The notes under the pieces: generated by a model
Databases searched by the model: none
Told to the model about the DNA's origin: nothing
What the model saw: the letters and a program-made list of their open reading frames with translations, nothing else
In this document: in pieces, positions 30,866 through 38,751 of the stretch
How the letters are laid out: the number at the start of each line of letters is the position of its first letter
How positions within the stretch are numbered: position 1 is the first letter of the stretch
Made by a program: the position numbers and the translations under genes
Assembly (NCBI GenBank): GCA_963736715.1
Contig: CAVTQA010000045.1
Coordinates: 1 to 64,000 of the forward strand
Reading direction: 5' to 3'
Length of the DNA stretch: 64,000 nt
Source: AP-15 sp963736715
Lineage (GTDB): Bacteria > Pseudomonadota > Alphaproteobacteria > ATCC43930 > CGMCC-115725

Positions 30866-33031
30866 ATGACGGATTTCGGGACGCCTGTCAGGACGCGGCG
30901 GCGGATTCCGCGCCGCAGCGCGCCACCGCTGACCGATCCCCGGCGGGCTCCGGGCGGCGTCGCCGAGCATCCCGCCCGGCTTTCCGAGAGCGATCCGCTG
31001 ACCGATGCCGAGCCTCCGGATCCTACTGTGGCCCAGCCGGCCGCTACCGGGATCGCCGCCGGGATCGCCGCCGGTGTCGCTACAATCCGCGAGGCGTTGA
31101 GGAGCATGCCGACCAGTCCGGGCGTTTACCGCATGCTCGATCGCAAGGGTGACGCGCTTTATGTGGGCAAGGCGCGCAGCCTGAAGAGCCGAGTGCAGAA
31201 TTATTCGCATCCGGCCGGATTGTCGAACCGGCTGCGCCGCATGATTGCCGAGACTGCCGCGATAGAAATAGTGGTCACCCACACCGAGGCGGAAGCGCTG
31301 CTGCTCGAATGCAATCTGATCAAGCGGCTGATGCCCCGCTACAACGTGCTGTTGCGGGACGACAAATCGTTTCCGTTTATCCATCTCACCGCCGGTCACG
31401 ACTTTCCGCAGCTCACCAAATACCGCGGCGCGCGAACGAAGGAAGGCAGCTATTTCGGTCCCTTCGCCTCCGCCGGGTCGGTCAACCGCACCCTCGTGAC
31501 CCTGCAAAAGGCATTCCTGCTGCGGTCGTGCAGCGACAGCGTCTTTGCAACTCGCGCCCGCCCTTGCCTGCTGTATCAAATCAAGCGCTGCAGCGCCCCT
31601 TGCGTCGGTTACATCGCCCGCGAGGATTACGCAGCGCTGATCGAGCAGGCGCACACCTTTCTGTCGGGCAGGAGCGACGATGTTCAGCAACGCCTCGCCG
31701 CCGAGATGCAAGAGGCCGCGGACGCTCTGGATTTCGAGGCGGCGGCCTTAGTCCGTGACCGGATCCGCGCGCTGTCGTTGGTCCAAGGGCATCAAGACAT
31801 CCACGTCGCCGGAGTTGTCGATGCCGATGTCATCGCCGCCCATCAGGATGGCGGGCAAACCTGCGTCCAGGTTTTCTTCTTCCGCGGCGGGCAGAATTGG
31901 GGCAATCGGGCGTACTTCCCGAGCCATGACCGGCAGCTCTCGGTGGAGGAGGTGCTGACCTCGTTCGTCGGCCAATTTTATGACAATCGTGCGAAACCGC
32001 CCCTCATATTGCTGAGTCACCGGCTGGTCGAGCAGGATTTGGTGGAAGAAGCCTTGTCGCTGGGCGGGCCGAGGGTCGGCCTCGCCGTACCTCAGCGCGG
32101 CGACAAAAAGCGGCTGATCGACCGGATCGTCGCAACTGCGCGTGAGGCGCTCGGCCGGCGCCTCGCGGAGAGCGCCTCGCAGCGTCAACTTCTCGACGGT
32201 GTCGCGGCCGCCTTCGGCATCGACGGACCACTGCGCCGCGTAGAGGTTTACGACAACAGCCATATCCAGGGCACGAATGCGGTCGGCGCAATGATTGTCG
32301 CCGGCCCTGAGGGGCTCGTCAAAAACGCCTATCGCAAGTTCACGATCCGCGGCGCAGCTGCGGCCCGGGCTGGCAGCGTCGCCCTCACCCGCCTCGCTCC
32401 GCTCGGCACCCTCTCCCGCAGTGCGGGAGAGGGTGGACCGAGCCCTCAGGGCTGGGTGGGTGAGGGCAGCGATGCGGGTAACGGGATCGCGGGCGGCGAC
32501 GATTACGCGATGATGCGCGAAGTTCTGCTGCGCCGTTTCGCCCGCGCCGTCAAGGAGGACCCTGAACGCGACCGGGGTGAGTGGCCCGATTTGATCCTGA
32601 TCGACGGCGGCCAGGGGCAGCTCAATATCGGCCGCGGCGTCCTAGAAGAACTCGGTATCGCCGATGTCGCAATCGTCGGGATCGCGAAGGGACCGGACCG
32701 CAATGCCGGTCGGGAACGCTTCTTTATGCCGGGACGAGCGCCGTTCTCGCTCGACCAGCGCGACCCCGTACTCTATTTCCTGCAGCGTCTGCGTGACGAA
32801 GCGCATCGGTTTGCTATCGCTACGCACCGCGCCAAGCGGACGAAGGCCCTCGGGCGCTCGCCGCTCGATGAAATCGAGGGTGTCGGCGCTCGCCGCAAGC
32901 AGGCGCTGCTGCACCATTTCGGCTCGGCGCGCGCTGTTGCGCGGGCCGGGCTCGGAGAACTCGCACGCATATCCGGAATAAGTAAAACTGTAGCAAAAAA
33001 GATTTATGACCACTTCCATCCCGACGGGTAA
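30866..33031 (+). CDS. uvrC: UvrABC excision repair nuclease subunit UvrC, with an in-frame repeat
   Basis: It makes the two incisions around damaged DNA. Order of parts: a long low-complexity start (AAGIAAGVA), then a GIY-YIG domain (GVYRMLDRKGDALYVGKA), a UVR motif (VQQRLAAEMQEAADALDFEA), the RNase H-like C-terminal nuclease (YDNSHIQGTNAVG and LILIDGGQGQL) and a helix-hairpin-helix pair (GVGARRKQALL). About 721 residues, longer than usual because of the N-terminus and because ~28 residues near 506-534 come from an inserted palindrome (32382-32466) between KFTIRG and GDDYAMM. The start at 30866 is not certain; a GTG at 30842 is possible. Confidence 0.93.
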   Translation: MTDFGTPVRTRRRIPRRSAPPLTDPRRAPGGVAEHPARLSESDPLTDAEPPDPTVAQPAATGIAAGIAAGVATIREALRSMPTSPGVYRMLDRKGDALYVGKARSLKSRVQNYSHPAGLSNRLRRMIAETAAIEIVVTHTEAEALLLECNLIKRLMPRYNVLLRDDKSFPFIHLTAGHDFPQLTKYRGARTKEGSYFGPFASAGSVNRTLVTLQKAFLLRSCSDSVFATRARPCLLYQIKRCSAPCVGYIAREDYAALIEQAHTFLSGRSDDVQQRLAAEMQEAADALDFEAAALVRDRIRALSLVQGHQDIHVAGVVDADVIAAHQDGGQTCVQVFFFRGGQNWGNRAYFPSHDRQLSVEEVLTSFVGQFYDNRAKPPLILLSHRLVEQDLVEEALSLGGPRVGLAVPQRGDKKRLIDRIVATAREALGRRLAESASQRQLLDGVAAAFGIDGPLRRVEVYDNSHIQGTNAVGAMIVAGPEGLVKNAYRKFTIRGAAAARAGSVALTRLAPLGTLSRSAGEGGPSPQGWVGEGSDAGNGIAGGDDYAMMREVLLRRFARAVKEDPERDRGEWPDLILIDGGQGQLNIGRGVLEELGIADVAIVGIAKGPDRNAGRERFFMPGRAPFSLDQRDPVLYFLQRLRDEAHRFAIATHRAKRTKALGRSPLDEIEGVGARRKQALLHHFGSARAVARAGLGELARISGISKTVAKKIYDHFHPDG
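32382..32466 (+). repeat. 85-bp palindromic repeat inserted in frame in uvrC
   Basis: The element opens with ccctcaccc and closes with gggtgaggg. A perfect inner hairpin (ccctctcccgca/tgcgggagaggg) lies at 32409-32433. It is translated as SVALTRLAPLG...GWVGEGS. Its left half, ccctcacccgcctcgctccg ctcggcaccctc, recurs almost unchanged on the opposite strand in the rpmD-rplO spacer (around 55455-55488). The reading frame is preserved and uvrC continues past it. Confidence 0.85.
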
Positions 33032-33071
33032 GGTGACGCTGCCCTCCCTTCGCCCTCAGCAGGAGTGATGT

Positions 33072-33671
33072 GTGCCAATTACCAGCTTGCCCAACCTGCT
33101 GACATTGTCGCGAATCCTGGCGATTCCGGTGGTGATCGCGACCTTTTACGTGCCGGGCGACTATGCCCGTTGGTTCGCCTGCGCGCTTTTCTCGGCTGCG
33201 GGGGTGACCGATTGGCTGGATGGGCACATGGCGCGGCGCTGGGAACAACAATCCGAAATCGGCCGGTTTCTCGACCCGATCGCGGACAAATTGTTGGTTT
33301 CGGCGACATTGTTCATGCTGACGGCCTTTGGGCGGCTCTCGGCTGAGGCGCTGCTTCCGGCATTGGTTATCCTGTGTCGGGAAATCCTGGTCTCCGGGCT
33401 TCGCGAGTACCTCGCCGGGCTGCGGGTCGGCATGCCGGTGTCCCGGCTCGCCAAATGGAAGACGGTAATTCAGATGGTCGCGATCGGGGTCCTGATCGTC
33501 GGCGATGCCGGCCCCGGTTTTGTGCCGGTAACGGCAATTGGCGAGACGCTGTTGTGGATCGCCGCAATCCTGACCTTGGTGACCGGATACGACTACCTTC
33601 AGGCCGGACTGCGCCACATGGCGCGCCCTCGGACGGCGCCCACGAGCCGCAAATCAGAGCATTTGGCTTAG
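33072..33671 (+). CDS. pgsA: CDP-diacylglycerol-glycerol-3-phosphate 3-phosphatidyltransferase
   Basis: It makes phosphatidylglycerol phosphate in the inner membrane. The CDP-alcohol phosphotransferase motif is complete: Asp50-Gly51-x2-Ala54-Arg55-x8-Gly64-x3-Asp68-x3-Asp72. Several membrane helices follow in 199 residues. GTG start at 33072 after gcaggag. It sits 40 bp after uvrC, as in many alphaproteobacteria, with mobB-moeA-moaDE following. Confidence 0.93.
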   Translation: MPITSLPNLLTLSRILAIPVVIATFYVPGDYARWFACALFSAAGVTDWLDGHMARRWEQQSEIGRFLDPIADKLLVSATLFMLTAFGRLSAEALLPALVILCREILVSGLREYLAGLRVGMPVSRLAKWKTVIQMVAIGVLIVGDAGPGFVPVTAIGETLLWIAAILTLVTGYDYLQAGLRHMARPRTAPTSRKSEHLA

Positions 33672-33725
33672 GGCATTGCGACGGCCGTGTTCGTGTCCCA
33701 ATTGAGCCTATAGGCCATTGCGACA

Positions 33726-34238
33726 ATGCGGATCTTTGGGCTCGCCGGCTGGAGCGGAAGCGGCAAAACGACATTGATGACGTCGCTGATACCCGAATTC
33801 GTTTCGCGCGGGATCACCGTATCGACGATAAAGCATGCTCACCATTCCTTTGACATCGATCACCCGGGCAAGGATTCCTGGCAGCACCGGCAGGCGGGTG
33901 CGCGAGAGGTCATGATCGCCTCGGGGCAACGTTGGGCGCTGATGCACGAGCTGCGGGGCGCAGCGGAGCCCTCACTCGACGAGCTATTGGAGCGGATGAC
34001 CCCCGTCGATCTGGTGCTGGTCGAAGGTTTCAAACATCATGGTCACCCAAAGGTCGAGATCTATCGTCCCGCGCTGCGAAAACCACTGCTGCATCCCGAC
34101 GATCCGTTTGTTGTTGCGATCGCCTCCGATCAGTGCCTGCCCGAGTTCTCCAGGCCCTGGCTTCCGCTGTCGGACGCGACCGCGATCGCCAACTTCATCC
34201 TTGGCCACGAATCCGGGTTCGTGCGATGGCGCAACTGA
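33726..34238 (+). CDS. mobB: Molybdopterin-guanine dinucleotide biosynthesis adaptor MobB
   Basis: 170 residues, GTP-binding P-loop protein that helps insert nucleotides during Mo-cofactor maturation. The P-loop is GWSGSGKT (8-15), followed by STIKHAHHSFDIDHPGKDSW and LVEGFKHHGHPKVEIYR, both diagnostic of MobB. It overlaps moeA by 13 bp. MobA, the usual partner, is not in the window. Confidence 0.92.
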   Translation: MRIFGLAGWSGSGKTTLMTSLIPEFVSRGITVSTIKHAHHSFDIDHPGKDSWQHRQAGAREVMIASGQRWALMHELRGAAEPSLDELLERMTPVDLVLVEGFKHHGHPKVEIYRPALRKPLLHPDDPFVVAIASDQCLPEFSRPWLPLSDATAIANFILGHESGFVRWRN

Positions 34239-35479
34239 GCGATGATTGCTTCGCGTTTGGCGGCGCTCTGCTGAGCGTTGATGAGGCGCTCGGCCGGATC
34301 GAGGAGCGGGTCACAGCGGTAGTCGAGACGGAGACGGTTCCGCCGGGAGGCGCCTGCGGGCGCATTCTCGCCCACGATGTCGTTGCCTCGATGAACCTGC
34401 CGCCGCACGCCAACAGCGCCGTCGACGGCTATGCTTTCGCCCACGCTGACCTCGCGCCAGGACGGGAAACCGTGCTTCCGGTTTTGGGCAGAGCCGCAGC
34501 GGGTCATTCGCTCGGCCGTCCCGCCGAGCGAGGCGGGGCGATCCGGATCTTTACTGGCGCCCCGATGCCCGAGGGCACCGACACCGTCATGATGCAGGAG
34601 GACTGCGTCGTCGAGGAGGGGCGGGTGCGGCTCAAGCCGGGCATCAAGCAGGGAGCAAACCGGCGCCATGCCGGAGAGGACGTTGCCGAGGGGGCGGTGG
34701 CGCTTGCCGCCGGGCGGCGGCTCGCGCCCGCGGATCTCGGGCTGGCTGCGGCGCTCGGCTATTGCGAGCTGCCGGTGTTTCGCCGCTTGCGCGTGGCACT
34801 GCTCTCCACCGGCGACGAGGTCCGCGACCCGGGGAGGGCGCTGCCGCCGGGCACGATCTACGACGCCAACCGCTTCATGCTGGCGGCCCTTCTGGGCGGA
34901 TTGGGTTGTGCCGTCAGCGATTTCGGGATTCGCCCGGACCGCGAGGCGGCGCTCGCCGATACTCTGGCGACCGCGAGCCCAGGCCATGATCTGATCGTCA
35001 CCTCGGGCGGCGTTTCAACCGGCGAGGAGGATCATGTCAAGCCGGCCATCGAGCGGCTGGGCCGGCTGCATTTCTGGCGGCTGGCGATAAAGCCGGGACG
35101 CCCGGTCGCGCTCGGCCAGGTCAATGGGGTGCCTTTGATCGGACTTCCGGGCAACCCGGTCGCGGCGCTCGTGACCTTCGTGGTGCTCGCCCGGCCGCTT
35201 ATCCTAAAGCTCGCCGGGGCCGCGGCGTCCGCGCCTCGGCTTTTCCCTGTCCGAGCCGGCTTCGCTTACCGCAAAAAACCGGGGCGGCGCGAATACGTCA
35301 GGGCAAGCCTAGAGCGCGAAGGGAAAGATCTCGTCGCGGTCAAATACCCCAGGGATGGCGCCGGCATTCTGTCCTCGATTACCCAGTCGGAGGGGCTCGT
35401 GATCCTCGACGAGGAGACGAACTACCTCGCGCCCGGAATGACGGTTGATTTTCTGCCATTTTCCGAGGTGACCGGGTGA
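34226..35479 (+). CDS. moeA: Molybdopterin molybdenumtransferase
   Basis: 417 residues. It inserts molybdate into molybdopterin. The MoCF-binding signatures are STGDEV, TSGGVSTGEEDHVK and GLPGNPVAA. The ATG at 34226 overlaps mobB and begins a typical MoeA N-terminus (LLSVDEALGRI); a longer frame upstream is spurious. The end overlaps moaD (GTGA). Part of a four-gene Mo-cofactor unit, consistent with the presence of MsrP in the same region. Confidence 0.93.
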   Translation: MAQLSDDCFAFGGALLSVDEALGRIEERVTAVVETETVPPGGACGRILAHDVVASMNLPPHANSAVDGYAFAHADLAPGRETVLPVLGRAAAGHSLGRPAERGGAIRIFTGAPMPEGTDTVMMQEDCVVEEGRVRLKPGIKQGANRRHAGEDVAEGAVALAAGRRLAPADLGLAAALGYCELPVFRRLRVALLSTGDEVRDPGRALPPGTIYDANRFMLAALLGGLGCAVSDFGIRPDREAALADTLATASPGHDLIVTSGGVSTGEEDHVKPAIERLGRLHFWRLAIKPGRPVALGQVNGVPLIGLPGNPVAALVTFVVLARPLILKLAGAAASAPRLFPVRAGFAYRKKPGRREYVRASLEREGKDLVAVKYPRDGAGILSSITQSEGLVILDEETNYLAPGMTVDFLPFSEVTG

Positions 35480-35727
35480 AGCTGCTGTATTTTGCCTGGT
35501 TGCGAGCGCGCATCGGCTGCGCCGAAGAGGAAACCGGCTTGCCTCCTGGAGTGAAGGACGTGGCAGGGTTGCTCGAGTGGCTGCGGTCGCGCGGCGGCGG
35601 ATATGCCGAGGCGCTGCGCGATCTTTCGGTCGTCCGGGTGGCGGTCAATCAAGACTATGTCGGGCTCGAGCACCCCGTCCGGGAGGGTGACGAGATCGCG
35701 GTCTTCCCGCCAGTGACCGGAGGCTAG
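35476..35727 (+). CDS. moaD: Molybdopterin synthase sulfur carrier subunit
   Basis: 83 residues with the ubiquitin-like fold and the required C-terminal Gly-Gly (PPVTGG). The glycine is thiocarboxylated and feeds sulfur to MoaE. GTG start at 35476 overlaps the moeA stop. It is directly followed by moaE, its enzymatic partner. Confidence 0.92.
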   Translation: MKLLYFAWLRARIGCAEEETGLPPGVKDVAGLLEWLRSRGGGYAEALRDLSVVRVAVNQDYVGLEHPVREGDEIAVFPPVTGG

Positions 35728-35731
35728 GGCG

Positions 35732-36190
35732 ATGATCCGCGTGCAGCGCGAGGATTTCGACGTCGGCGCCGAGCTCGAGCGCCTGGCCGCCGGCAATTAC
35801 CGGATCGGCGGGATCGCTAGCTTCGTCGGATTGGTCCGCGACATGGGCGGCGATGACTGCGTCTCCGCCTTGACCCTCGATCACTATCCCGGCATGACCG
35901 AGAGAAAGCTCGGCGAAATCGAAACGGAGGCGCATCGGCGCTGGCCGCTCGATGCGGTGCTGATCATCCACCGTTACGGCCGGCTCGTGCCGGGCGATCG
36001 CATCGTGCTCGTCGCCGCGGCCTCTCCGCATCGCGAAGCCGCGCTCGCCGCCTGCCAGTTCCTGATCGACTGGCTAAAGACCGACGCGCCCTTTTGGAAG
36101 AGCGAGGAAACGCCCGCCGGCGAACGCTGGGTCGCCTCCCGCGCCGAGGACGAAGCCGCCAAGCGGCGCTGGGCCGCCGATTCGAAATAG
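35732..36190 (+). CDS. moaE: Molybdopterin synthase catalytic subunit
   Basis: 152 residues. It adds two sulfurs to precursor Z with MoaD. The catalytic lysines fit Lys116 and Lys123 in WLKTDAPFWKSEE, and the MoaE strand IIHRYGRLVPGD is present. It begins 4 bp after moaD and ends the Mo-cofactor unit. Convergent with a small coiled-coil gene. Confidence 0.94.
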   Translation: MIRVQREDFDVGAELERLAAGNYRIGGIASFVGLVRDMGGDDCVSALTLDHYPGMTERKLGEIETEAHRRWPLDAVLIIHRYGRLVPGDRIVLVAAASPHREAALAACQFLIDWLKTDAPFWKSEETPAGERWVASRAEDEAAKRRWAADSK

Positions 36191-36229
36191 AGCCCAGGTT
36201 TGAACCAGCAACCACCGAGGGCTGCGCCG

Positions 36230-36466
36230 TCAACCCGGGGTCGGAACGTCGACAAGCTCCAGTATCTGCTCGATCCGTCCGACGCGACGATCGAGATTGT
36301 CGAGTCGGATCGACAGGCCAGCGTAATCGGCGTGCAACCCCGCAACCTCCCGTTCAAGCCTGCCGAGGCGGACGATAATCTCGTCCAGCTTCTCGCGTTG
36401 CGCTGCTTGCTCGGCGTGAATCGCTCGCAGCATGTTCAGGATGCGATCGGCTCGCTCGTCGCTCAT
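36230..36466 (-). CDS. Small coiled-coil protein
   Basis: 78 residues, nearly all helix with heptad spacing (LRAIHAEQAAQREKLDEIIV, then LEREVAGLHADYAGLSIRLD NLDRRVGRIEQIL). It probably forms a coiled-coil oligomer. No membrane segment or signal peptide. It begins 24 bp downstream of ilvE on the same strand, so cotranscription is likely. Function unknown. Confidence 0.6.
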   Translation of the reverse strand: MSDERADRILNMLRAIHAEQAAQREKLDEIIVRLGRLEREVAGLHADYAGLSIRLDNLDRRVGRIEQILELVDVPTPG

Positions 36467-36490
36467 AATTTGCTACCCTGAACCTATACG

Positions 36491-37393
36491 CTAAGCAGCG
36501 CTCGCCACCCGCTTCCCGACAGTGCGATCGTAGTCTTCCCACATCAGCCGGCAGATCGTGCCCGGCGTAAACCGGTAATAGCCGTGTTCGCCGATGATTT
36601 CGCCGACCGGGGTCACCTCGGCCGCCGATCCGGTCAGAAATACCTCTTCGGCGTCTGCGAGCTCCTCCGGCATGATCACCCGCTCGACCACCTTGATGCC
36701 GCGCTGCTTCGCCAATCCAATCACGGTCTGGCGGGTGATGCCGTTCAGAAAGCAATCCGGTGTCGGGGTGTGGAGCTCGCCATTGATGACGAGGAAGATG
36801 TTGGCCCCGGTGCCCTCGGCGAGCCGGCCGCGCCAGTCGAGCATCAGCGCGTCGTCACACCCGTTAGCCTCGGCCTCGTGCTTCGACATCGTACAGATCA
36901 TGTAGAGCCCCGACGCCTTCGCCGCGGTCGGCGCCGTGTGAGGCGCCGGGCGCGCCCACCTCGCCCATTGCATCCGGATCCCTTTGGCGCGCGCCTCCGG
37001 CGAGAAATAGGCTGGCCAGTCCCAGGCGGCGAGCGCCAGATGGATCTTGGTTGCCTGCGCCGAGACACCCATCTGCTCGGCGCCGCGCCAAGCGATCGGT
37101 CGGACATACCCGTCGACGATATTGTTCGACGTGATTACCTCTTGCGTCGCCTTTGCCAGATCGTCCATCCCAGCCGGCACCTCGAAGCCGAGGATCCGCG
37201 CCGAGTTGAGGAGGCGCTCATTGTGGTCCTCCAAACGGAAAACCGTGCCGTTGTAGACGCGCTCGCCTTCGAACACGCAGCTCGCATAGTGGAGCCCGTG
37301 GGTCAGCACGTGAAGCTTCGCGTCGCGCCACGGAACGAGACGGCCATCGTACCAAATGAAGCCGTTACGATCGTCGAACGGGTTCACGGACAT
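36491..37393 (-). CDS. ilvE: Branched-chain amino acid aminotransferase
   Basis: 300 residues, fold-type IV PLP enzyme that makes valine, leucine and isoleucine from their keto acids. The PLP lysine is Lys159 in TAAKASGLY, and GRLAEGTGANIFLV carries the cofactor region. The ATG at 37393 fits the family (MSVNPFDDRNGFIWYDGRLV) and has ggaag upstream; the open frame runs further to 37492. It is divergent from marR, sharing a 119-bp gap. Confidence 0.93.
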   Translation of the reverse strand: MSVNPFDDRNGFIWYDGRLVPWRDAKLHVLTHGLHYASCVFEGERVYNGTVFRLEDHNERLLNSARILGFEVPAGMDDLAKATQEVITSNNIVDGYVRPIAWRGAEQMGVSAQATKIHLALAAWDWPAYFSPEARAKGIRMQWARWARPAPHTAPTAAKASGLYMICTMSKHEAEANGCDDALMLDWRGRLAEGTGANIFLVINGELHTPTPDCFLNGITRQTVIGLAKQRGIKVVERVIMPEELADAEEVFLTGSAAEVTPVGEIIGEHGYYRFTPGTICRLMWEDYDRTVGKRVASAA

Positions 37394-37479
37394 CCGATCT
37401 TCCTTCGAATTGCTGGCCAGTGCGGCGGCAACACGGCCAGCATATATGTCGCCTGAAACTTTATATCCCGAAGGACGCC

Positions 37480-37524
37480 TGACAAGTGTCAAAGGTTGCG
37501 GGATAAGTCAATATGTCTGACATA
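37480..37524. promoter_or_regulatory. Candidate operators between ilvE and marR
   Basis: Two short palindromes with related half-sites: tgacaagtgtca (37480-37491, arms tgaca/tgtca) and tatgtctgacata (37512-37524, perfect). The second covers the marR start codon, so a repressor bound there would block translation start or transcription. Both contain tgtc/gaca. MarR-family proteins commonly bind such sites near their own gene. Two sites only 20 bp apart is weak evidence by itself. Confidence 0.4.
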
Positions 37525-38013
37525 AATTTGCCGGCTCATCCGCCTATCATCGCCGAGGAAGAGGTGCGAGAGGGGATCGAGCTTCTGTTTTTTGCTTATC
37601 GTGATTTCACCGCCGAGCCCGACGCGATCCTGGCGCAATACGGCTTTGGCCGCGCCCATCACCGCGTCATCCATTTTGTCGGACAGCATCCGCGGATGAC
37701 CGTCGGCGAGCTCCTCGCTATCCTGCGCATCACCAAGCAAAGCTTGAGCCGCGTCCTCGGCCACTTGGTTCGGCAGAACTTCATCCGGCAGCAGCCCGGT
37801 TCGCACGATCGGCGGCAACGTCTCCTCGAACTGACGCCAAAGGGGCGCGATCTCGAGCGACAGCTCTCGGAGCCGCAGCGGGCGAGGATCGCCAACGCCT
37901 ACCGGCAAGCCGGATCTCGGGCCGTGCAGGGTTTCCGGGAGGTCATGCTGGGGATCATTGCCGGCGAAGATGACCGGCGCCGCTTCGCCCCCCTGCCGCC
38001 GAACAAGCATTGA
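37513..38013 (+). CDS. MarR-family transcriptional regulator
   Basis: 166 residues. Winged helix-turn-helix with MTVGELLAILRITKQSLSRV LGHL (recognition helix) and QPGSHDRRQRLLELTPKG (wing). In many alphaproteobacteria this regulator stands divergent from ilvE and upstream of an OmpR-type two-component pair, as here. It likely controls itself through the palindromes at its start. The ligand is unknown. Confidence 0.88.
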   Translation: MSDINLPAHPPIIAEEEVREGIELLFFAYRDFTAEPDAILAQYGFGRAHHRVIHFVGQHPRMTVGELLAILRITKQSLSRVLGHLVRQNFIRQQPGSHDRRQRLLELTPKGRDLERQLSEPQRARIANAYRQAGSRAVQGFREVMLGIIAGEDDRRRFAPLPPNKH

Positions 38014-38040
38014 CGTTGCATCCGTCGTATATTCCTTCGC

Positions 38041-38733
38041 GTGACGAGCGCGCCCGATCCTCTCTCAGAGCCGCATCTTCTTGTCGTCGATGACGACGCC
38101 CGTCTGCGGGAACTGTTGCGGCGCTACCTGTCGGACAGCGGCTTTCGGGTAACCGCCGCCGCCGATGCTACCGAGGCACGCTCCAACCTCGCGAGCTTCG
38201 CCTTCGACCTCGTCGTGCTCGACGTCATGATGCCGGGCGAGAGCGGGCTGGAACTGACCCGCGCGCTGCGGGCGGAAGGGCGCATACCCGTGCTGTTACT
38301 GACCGCGATGGCAGAGCCCGAGGACCGCGTTAATGGGCTCGAGCAGGGAGCTGACGACTACCTTTCCAAACCCTTCGAGCCGCGCGAGCTCGTCCTGCGC
38401 GTCCGCAACCTTCTGCAACGCCGGCCGGCGGCCAATCCCGGATCCACGCAAATCCGCTTTGGCGGCTGCCGGTTCGACATAGGACGCGGGGAGCTATACC
38501 GCGGCGGCGATCTGGTGCATCTGACCTCCGCCGAGGCGGGGCTGCTCTCGATGCTGGCCCAGAGAGCAGCGCAGGCTGTGTCGCGCGAGGAATTGTCGAT
38601 GTCGTTGAGCGGCAATATTCGCAATGTCGATGTCCAGATGACCCGGCTGCGCCGCAAGATCGAGCGCGATCCGCGATTTCCGCGCTACCTGCAGACGGTC
38701 CGCGGTATCGGCTATATGCTCAAACCGGATTAA
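38041..38733 (+). CDS. OmpR-family response regulator
   Basis: 230 residues. The receiver domain has Asp61 (LDVMMPGESG) as phosphate site, an acidic pocket (VVDDDA), and Lys110 (LSKPFEP). The output domain is an OmpR/PhoB winged helix (RNVDVQMTRLRRKIE). GTG start at 38041. It follows marR by 27 bp, and the sensor kinase gene begins 18 bp after it; regulator and kinase form one unit. Confidence 0.92.
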   Translation: MTSAPDPLSEPHLLVVDDDARLRELLRRYLSDSGFRVTAAADATEARSNLASFAFDLVVLDVMMPGESGLELTRALRAEGRIPVLLLTAMAEPEDRVNGLEQGADDYLSKPFEPRELVLRVRNLLQRRPAANPGSTQIRFGGCRFDIGRGELYRGGDLVHLTSAEAGLLSMLAQRAAQAVSREELSMSLSGNIRNVDVQMTRLRRKIERDPRFPRYLQTVRGIGYMLKPD

Positions 38734-38751
38734 CGGCCAGCGGGTCCGATA

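Noticed and set aside
36230..36466. A toxin-antitoxin reading of the small coiled-coil gene
   Set aside because: No toxin-like partner is adjacent, and the sequence is a plain coiled coil.
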